From Umezawaea sp049997955 (GTDB lineage Bacteria > Actinomycetota > Actinomycetes > Mycobacteriales > Pseudonocardiaceae), in the NCBI GenBank assembly GCA_049997955.1, contig JAEBDY010000007.1, positions 186,001-250,000 of the forward strand: DNA of 64,000 nt, read 5' to 3'. Numbering within the stretch: position 1 is the stretch's first letter; each line of letters opens with the position of its first letter. Both the position numbers and the translations under genes were made by a program. The notes below the pieces were generated by a model. The model did not search any database. It was not told where the DNA came from and saw only the letters and a list, made by a program, of their open reading frames with translations. Below, piece by piece: positions 55,944-64,000 of this stretch.

Positions 55944-56816
55944 ATGACGCACGCGGCCCTCCTGGTGTGCCCCACCTCCGGAAAGGGCCGGGCGGCGCGC
56001 ATGGCGGGCACGGTCGCCGCGAGCCTGCGGGAGGCCGTCGACCGGCTCGACCTGCACGTCGGCTACAGCGCGGGGGACACCGCCCGGCTGGCCCGCAAGG
56101 CCGTGGCCGACGGTGTTGACGTCCTCGTGGTCCTCGGTGGTGACGGGGGCGCGCACCTGGGGGTCCAGGCGTGCGCCGAGAGCGGCACGGCGCTGGCCGT
56201 CGTCCCCGCGGGCACCGGCAACGACCTCGCGGCCGTGCTCGGCACGGCGTCCGTCGCCGACGTGGCCGCCGGTCTGAGGTCCGGGGTGCGCAAGCGGCTC
56301 GACCTCGGTCGGGTCTCCAACGGCACGTGGTTCGCGACCGTGCTGTGCGCCGGGTTCGACTCCGCGGTCAACGAGCGGGCGAACGCGATGCGCTGGCCCG
56401 CGGGTCCTCGCCGGTACGACCTGGCGATCCTGGCCGAACTGGCCGCGCTGCGAGCGCTGCCCTTGGTCGTGGAGACCGAGCACGGCACGGAGGAGTTGGA
56501 CGCCACGCTCGTCGCGGTCGGCAACACGCGCTGCTACGGCGGCGGCATCCCGATCTGCCCCGACGCGGACCCGGCGGACGGGCTGTTCGACGTCACCGTG
56601 GTCACGGCCGTGAGCCGCACGGCGCTCGTGCGGATGCTGCCCACGTTGCGGACCGGTGGTCACGTCGATCACCTGGCGGTGCGGACGCTGCGCGCCAAGT
56701 CGGTCCACCTCGCGGGCGACAACGGCTGGGTCGGCTACGCCGACGGCGAGCGCGTCGAGGAGCTTCCGCTGGGGGTCGAGTGCCGTCCGGGCGCGCTGTC
56801 GGTCGTGTCCGCCTAG
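55944..56816 (+). CDS. Diacylglycerol kinase family lipid kinase
   Basis: 290 residues. The catalytic domain begins 'ALLVCPTSGKGRAARMAGTV', with the nucleotide loop 'VLVVLGGDGGAHLGVQ' (GGDG) and 'VPAGTGNDLAAVLGT', both diagnostic. C-terminal beta domain 'CYGGGIPICPDADPADGLFD'. It phosphorylates diacylglycerol or a related lipid. A TATGCT -10 box about 40 nt upstream leaves room for a normal leader. It is a second lipid-kinase gene besides the fusion at 47479. In mycobacteria a DGK-like gene (Rv2252) is elsewhere, so this position is local. Confidence 0.93.
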   Translation: MTHAALLVCPTSGKGRAARMAGTVAASLREAVDRLDLHVGYSAGDTARLARKAVADGVDVLVVLGGDGGAHLGVQACAESGTALAVVPAGTGNDLAAVLGTASVADVAAGLRSGVRKRLDLGRVSNGTWFATVLCAGFDSAVNERANAMRWPAGPRRYDLAILAELAALRALPLVVETEHGTEELDATLVAVGNTRCYGGGIPICPDADPADGLFDVTVVTAVSRTALVRMLPTLRTGGHVDHLAVRTLRAKSVHLAGDNGWVGYADGERVEELPLGVECRPGALSVVSA

Positions 56817-56865
56817 CCCTCTCGGCCGATTTCCTTCTCGTGAAGGCTCCGTTACGGTCTGTGTC

Positions 56866-56879
56866 TGGGAACGCTCCCA
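56866..56879 (+). promoter_or_regulatory. CebR-like operator of the CBM2 gene
   Basis: TGGGAACGCTCCCA, 13 of 14 matches to the CebR consensus TGGGAGCGCTCCCA, 18 bp before the GTG at 56898 and just after a TTACGGT -10-like box. Same layout as at the LPMO gene. Confidence 0.75.
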
Positions 56880-56897
56880 GAACTCTAAGGAGTCACC

Positions 56898-58046
56898 GTG
56901 CCAAGGTTGTCGCGTGTGCTCGCCGCCCTGCTCGCCGGGGTGTCCGTCGGTGCGCTGGTGCTCGTGGGAGGTCAGTCGGCCGCCTCGGCCGCTCCGGCGT
57001 GCGTGGTCACCTACCAGCCGAACCAGTGGCCGGGCGGGTTCACCGCGAACGTCGGCGTGACCAACAACGGCGTCCCGATCACCGCGTGGACGGTCACCTG
57101 GACCTACTCGGGCAGTCAGCAGATCACCTCGGGGTGGAACGCGGACGTCCGCCAGAGCGGGAAGCAGGTCACGGCCAAGAACGTCGCCCACAACGGCGCG
57201 CTCGGCACGGGTGGCAGCACGCAGTTCGGGTTCCAGGCCGCGTTCCAGGGCGTCAACGACGCGCCGGTCGACTTCGCGCTCAACGGCGTCGCCTGCAACG
57301 ACCAGCCGCCGACGACGACCACGACGACCACGACGACCACGACGACCACCACTCCGCCTCAGCCTGGGACCTGCCCGGCGGGCGCGGTGTGCGACGACTT
57401 CGAACGGCAGACCGGCACGACGCCCAGCGGGCTGTGGACCGTGGGCGCGGCGAACTGCACCGGCACCGGCACGGTCTCGGTCGACAACGCGGTGGCCCAC
57501 GGCGGCTCGCGCTCGGTCCGCGTCGACGGCAAGGCGGGCTACTGCAACCACGCGTTCTTCGGCACCTCCGTCACGACGACCGGTGTCCTGCGGGTCCGCT
57601 ACTACCTGCGGCACACCACGCCGCTGCCCATGAGCCACGTGACCACGGGCGCGCTGAAGGACTCCGCCGACGGTGGCCGCGACCTGCGGTTCGGCGGGCA
57701 GAACCAGGCGCTGCAGTGGAACCGCGAGTCCGACGACGCGACCCTGCCCGCGCAGAGCCCGGCGGGCGTGGCGCAGAGCGTGCCGCTGCCGGTGAACCAG
57801 TGGACCTGCGTGGAGTTCGAGATCGACCGCGCGGGCGGGCTGCGCACGTGGCTCGACTCCCGCGAGATCGCCGGCCTCAAGGTGGACGGCGTGCCGACGC
57901 CGGACGTCGACCAGCAGTGGCTCGTCCGCTCCGGCTGGCGGCCCGCTCCGGTCGACCTGCGGCTGGGCTGGGAGAGCTACGGCGAGGGCGCCGACACGCT
58001 GTGGTTCGACGACGTGGTGATCAGCGGAGCGCCCATCGGCTGCTGA
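56898..58046 (+). CDS. Secreted CBM2 protein with Cip1-like C-terminal domain
   Basis: 382 residues. Signal peptide of about 32 residues ends 'ASAAPA'. CBM2 domain (about 33-135) has flanking cysteines and Trp residues in 'YQPNQWPGGFTANVGVTNNG', 'ITAWTVTWTYSG' and 'ITSGWNADV'. A pure Thr linker (about 138-151) follows, then a 215-residue domain with 'DDFERQTGTTPSGLWTVG' and 'VRYYLRHTTPLPMSHVTTGA', which resembles the core of the fungal Cip1 cellulose-associated protein and bacterial relatives. No known glycoside-hydrolase signature. GTG start; the operator upstream suggests induction with cellulose. Confidence 0.85.
   Translation: MPRLSRVLAALLAGVSVGALVLVGGQSAASAAPACVVTYQPNQWPGGFTANVGVTNNGVPITAWTVTWTYSGSQQITSGWNADVRQSGKQVTAKNVAHNGALGTGGSTQFGFQAAFQGVNDAPVDFALNGVACNDQPPTTTTTTTTTTTTTTPPQPGTCPAGAVCDDFERQTGTTPSGLWTVGAANCTGTGTVSVDNAVAHGGSRSVRVDGKAGYCNHAFFGTSVTTTGVLRVRYYLRHTTPLPMSHVTTGALKDSADGGRDLRFGGQNQALQWNRESDDATLPAQSPAGVAQSVPLPVNQWTCVEFEIDRAGGLRTWLDSREIAGLKVDGVPTPDVDQQWLVRSGWRPAPVDLRLGWESYGEGADTLWFDDVVISGAPIGC
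57311..57352 (+). repeat. Short-unit repeat encoding the Thr linker
   Basis: About 4.5 copies of the 9-mer ACGACGACC/ACCACGACG in frame, coding only for Thr. A likely slippage site that changes the linker length between CBM2 and the C-terminal domain. Confidence 0.8.
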
Positions 58047-58246
58047 CGGCGACCAGACGCCGGGTCGTCGTCCACCGGCGGCCCCTGGCATCGAGGTCGT
58101 GACCAGAACCCTGAGCGCCGCTGTCGAACAGGGCGATCCACCGCTCCAGCGCGGCGTACGCGCCGTGCCGTCGAAGGCGAAGCCTTCGAGAAGCCGCCGA
58201 AGGCGACTGGTCTGTTCTCGGACACTGAAAGCCCTCGGACACCGAG

Positions 58247-58286
58247 AAGCCCTCGGGGACGACGCTGTCCCCGAGGGCTTCTCGAC
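58247..58286. terminator. Bidirectional terminator between CBM2 gene and gltD
   Basis: A perfect 17-bp stem, GAGAAGCCCTCGGGGAC (58247-58263) and GTCCCCGAGGGCTTCTC (58270-58286), with a 6-nt loop, between convergent genes. The 200 bp before it contain weaker GAAGGCGAAGCC-type direct repeats and no gene. Confidence 0.85.
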
Positions 58287-58294
58287 ACCGACCG

Positions 58295-59738
58295 CTAGGC
58301 CATCGGACGGTCGGTCGGCTCGATCGGGCGGGGGAGCAGGTCGCGGCCGGTGAGGTACGCGTCGACGCCCGCGGCGGCCGAGCGGCCCTCCGCGATGGCC
58401 CACACGATCAGCGACTGGCCCCGGCCCATGTCACCCGCGACGAACACGCCGTCGACGGTCGTGGCGAACGAGCGGTCGCGGACGACGTTGCCGCGCGGGT
58501 CCAGCTCGACGCCCAGTTCCTCGACCAGGCCCGCCTTCTCCGGTCCGAGGAACCCCATCGCCAGCGTCACCAGCTGTGCCGGGATCACCCGCTCGGTGCC
58601 CTCGACGGGGGCGAACTTCCCCGCTTCGAAGGCGACCTCGACCAGCTTGAGCGACTGGACCGCGCCGTCCTCGTCGCCCTGGAACTCCACGGTGGACACC
58701 GCGTAGACGCGTTCGCCGCCCTCCTGGTGCGCGGAGGAGACCCGGTAGATCATCGAGTACGTCGGCCACGGGTTGTTGTCCGCCCGCACCTCCGGCGGCC
58801 TCGGCATGATCTCCAGCTGGGTCACGGACGCCGCGCCCTGGCGGTGGGCGGTGCCGACGCAGTCCGCGCCGGTGTCACCGCCGCCGATGACGACCACGTG
58901 CTTGCCCTCGGCGTGGATCGGCGACCGCTCCAGGTCGCCGCGCGCCACCTTGTTCGCGGGCGGCAGGTACTCCATCGCCTGGTGCACGCCCGTGAGCGAG
59001 CGACCGGGGATCGGCAGGTCGCGCCACGCCGTGGCGCCGCCCGCCAGCACCACGGCGTCGTAGGAAGCGCGCAGCTCCTCGACGGTGACGTCCACGCCGA
59101 CGTTGACCGAGACGCGGAACTCGGTGCCCTCGGCCCGCATCTGGTCGAGCCTGCGGTCGAGCCGCCACTTCTCCATCTTGAACTCGGGGATGCCGTACCG
59201 CAGCAGCCCGCCGATCGCGTCGGCCCGCTCCAGCACCACGACGTCGTGGCCCGCGCGGGTCAACTGCTGCGCCGCGGCCAGCCCCGCGGGCCCGGAGCCC
59301 ACCACGGCGACCTTCTTGCCGGTGCGGACCTCCGGGACCTGCGGGGTGATCCAACCCTCGTCCCACGCCCGGTCGACGATCGAGATCTCGACGCGCTTGA
59401 TGGTCACCGGATCGTCGTTGATGCCGAGGACGCAGGCGGTCTCGCAGGGGGCGGGGCAGAGCGTCCCGGTGAACTCCGGGAAGTTGTTCGTGGCGTGCAG
59501 GCGTTCGCCGGCGTTCTGCCAGTCCTGCCGCCACACCAGGGTGTTCCACTCGGGGATGAGGTTGCCAAGCGGGCAACCCTGGTGGCAGAACGGGATGCCG
59601 CAGTCCATGCAGCGCCCGGCCTGCTTCTCCAGCCGCTGGCCCTCGAACTCGTCGTAGACCTCGCGCCAGTCCTTGAGGCGCAGGAACACCGGCCGGGTGG
59701 TCGGCACCTCACGCTCGGTGGTGAGAAAACCCCTCGGA

Positions 59739-59746
<8 letters not shown>
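58295..59746 (-). CDS. gltD: Glutamate synthase small subunit GltD
   Basis: 483 residues. N-terminal Fe-S domain with 'CMDCGIPFCHQGCPLGNLIP' and 'CPAPCETACVLGIN', FAD loop 'VAVVGSGPAGLAAAQQLTRA' and NADPH loop 'HVVVIGGGDTGADCVGTAHR'. It passes NADPH electrons to GltB, which makes glutamate from glutamine and 2-oxoglutarate. The ATG overlaps the gltB stop by 8 nt, so the two are translated together. Length is standard. Confidence 0.97.

Positions 59747-64000
<4,254 letters not shown>

Noticed and set aside
52674..58403. A 1909-residue minus-strand open frame opposite pafB-pafC-tat-DGK-CBM2
   Set aside because: It is Arg/Pro/Gly/Asp/His-rich low-complexity sequence antisense to several well-recognised genes, the usual shadow frame of GC-rich coding DNA. 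It has no domain or ribosome site.

Overview
The window is high-GC actinobacterial DNA. It carries a complete Pup-proteasome system (Mpa ATPase, Dop, Pup, PrcB, PrcA, PafA, PafB, PafC), TatA/TatC, long-form HisG, NarL-type two-component pairs, an AA10 lytic polysaccharide monooxygenase and many GTG/TTG starts with 4-nt overlaps. This fits a filamentous actinomycete, most likely Pseudonocardiales (Saccharothrix/Actinosynnema/Lentzea-like). That placement is inference from gene content, not a database match.

Layout. 1-5.9 kb is a mixed regulatory/metabolic block: the end of an FhuF-like gene, two GlxA/AraC regulators, a quinone reductase, an MBL hydrolase, an alpha/beta hydrolase and a TetR repressor with a clear operator. 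5.99-9.93 kb holds hisE-hisG-ABM, a secreted LPMO, a thioesterase and a RecB-type nuclease. 9.93-10.96 kb is gene-free and full of repeats. 10.96-28.8 kb contains a site-2 protease, a two-component system, trmI and mpa. An inserted block follows, with a second two-component system, ABC-2 transporter, lipoprotein, NUDIX, FtsX-like permease and FAD monooxygenase. Then come dop-pup-prcB-prcA (27.0-30.6 kb). 30.57-31.52 kb is a second gene-free repeat region.

32.3-47.0 kb looks like a compact, undescribed natural-product cluster. A minus-strand operon encodes KAS III, ATP-grasp ligase, type III PLP decarboxylase, ACP, a degenerate KAS III-like protein, a small acyl-CoA dehydrogenase C-domain-like protein, an acyl-CoA dehydrogenase, AcpS and a DrrAB-like exporter. 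Next to it are a GNAT, a stand-alone condensation-domain protein, a GNAT-SET fusion and a large LuxR (LAL) activator. The ATP-grasp/decarboxylase/ACP trio is the logic of butirosin BtrJ/BtrK/BtrI, in which an amino acid is loaded on a carrier protein and decarboxylated there. A 20-bp near-identical motif lies 17-18 bp upstream of the -10 elements of both cluster promoters.

47.1-58 kb holds a decayed MarR-GNAT remnant, a PAP2/diacylglycerol-kinase fusion, pafA, a BNR-repeat secreted protein, a third repeat region (51.5-52.2 kb), pafB-pafC-small membrane gene-tatA-tatC, a lipid kinase and a secreted CBM2 protein. The window closes with gltD and gltB (5' end off the window).

Striking non-coding signals: (i) six long hairpins, in three inverted pairs, with an invariant 9-nt loop and 8-bp inner stem but arms that differ between copies while staying self-complementary; two pairs adjoin 33-34-nt tandem arrays; (ii) at least nine genes, including dop, pafA and pafB, with TAnnnT exactly six bases before the start codon, the signature of leaderless transcripts; (iii) CebR-like 14-bp operators in front of both the LPMO and the CBM2 gene, 49 kb apart.
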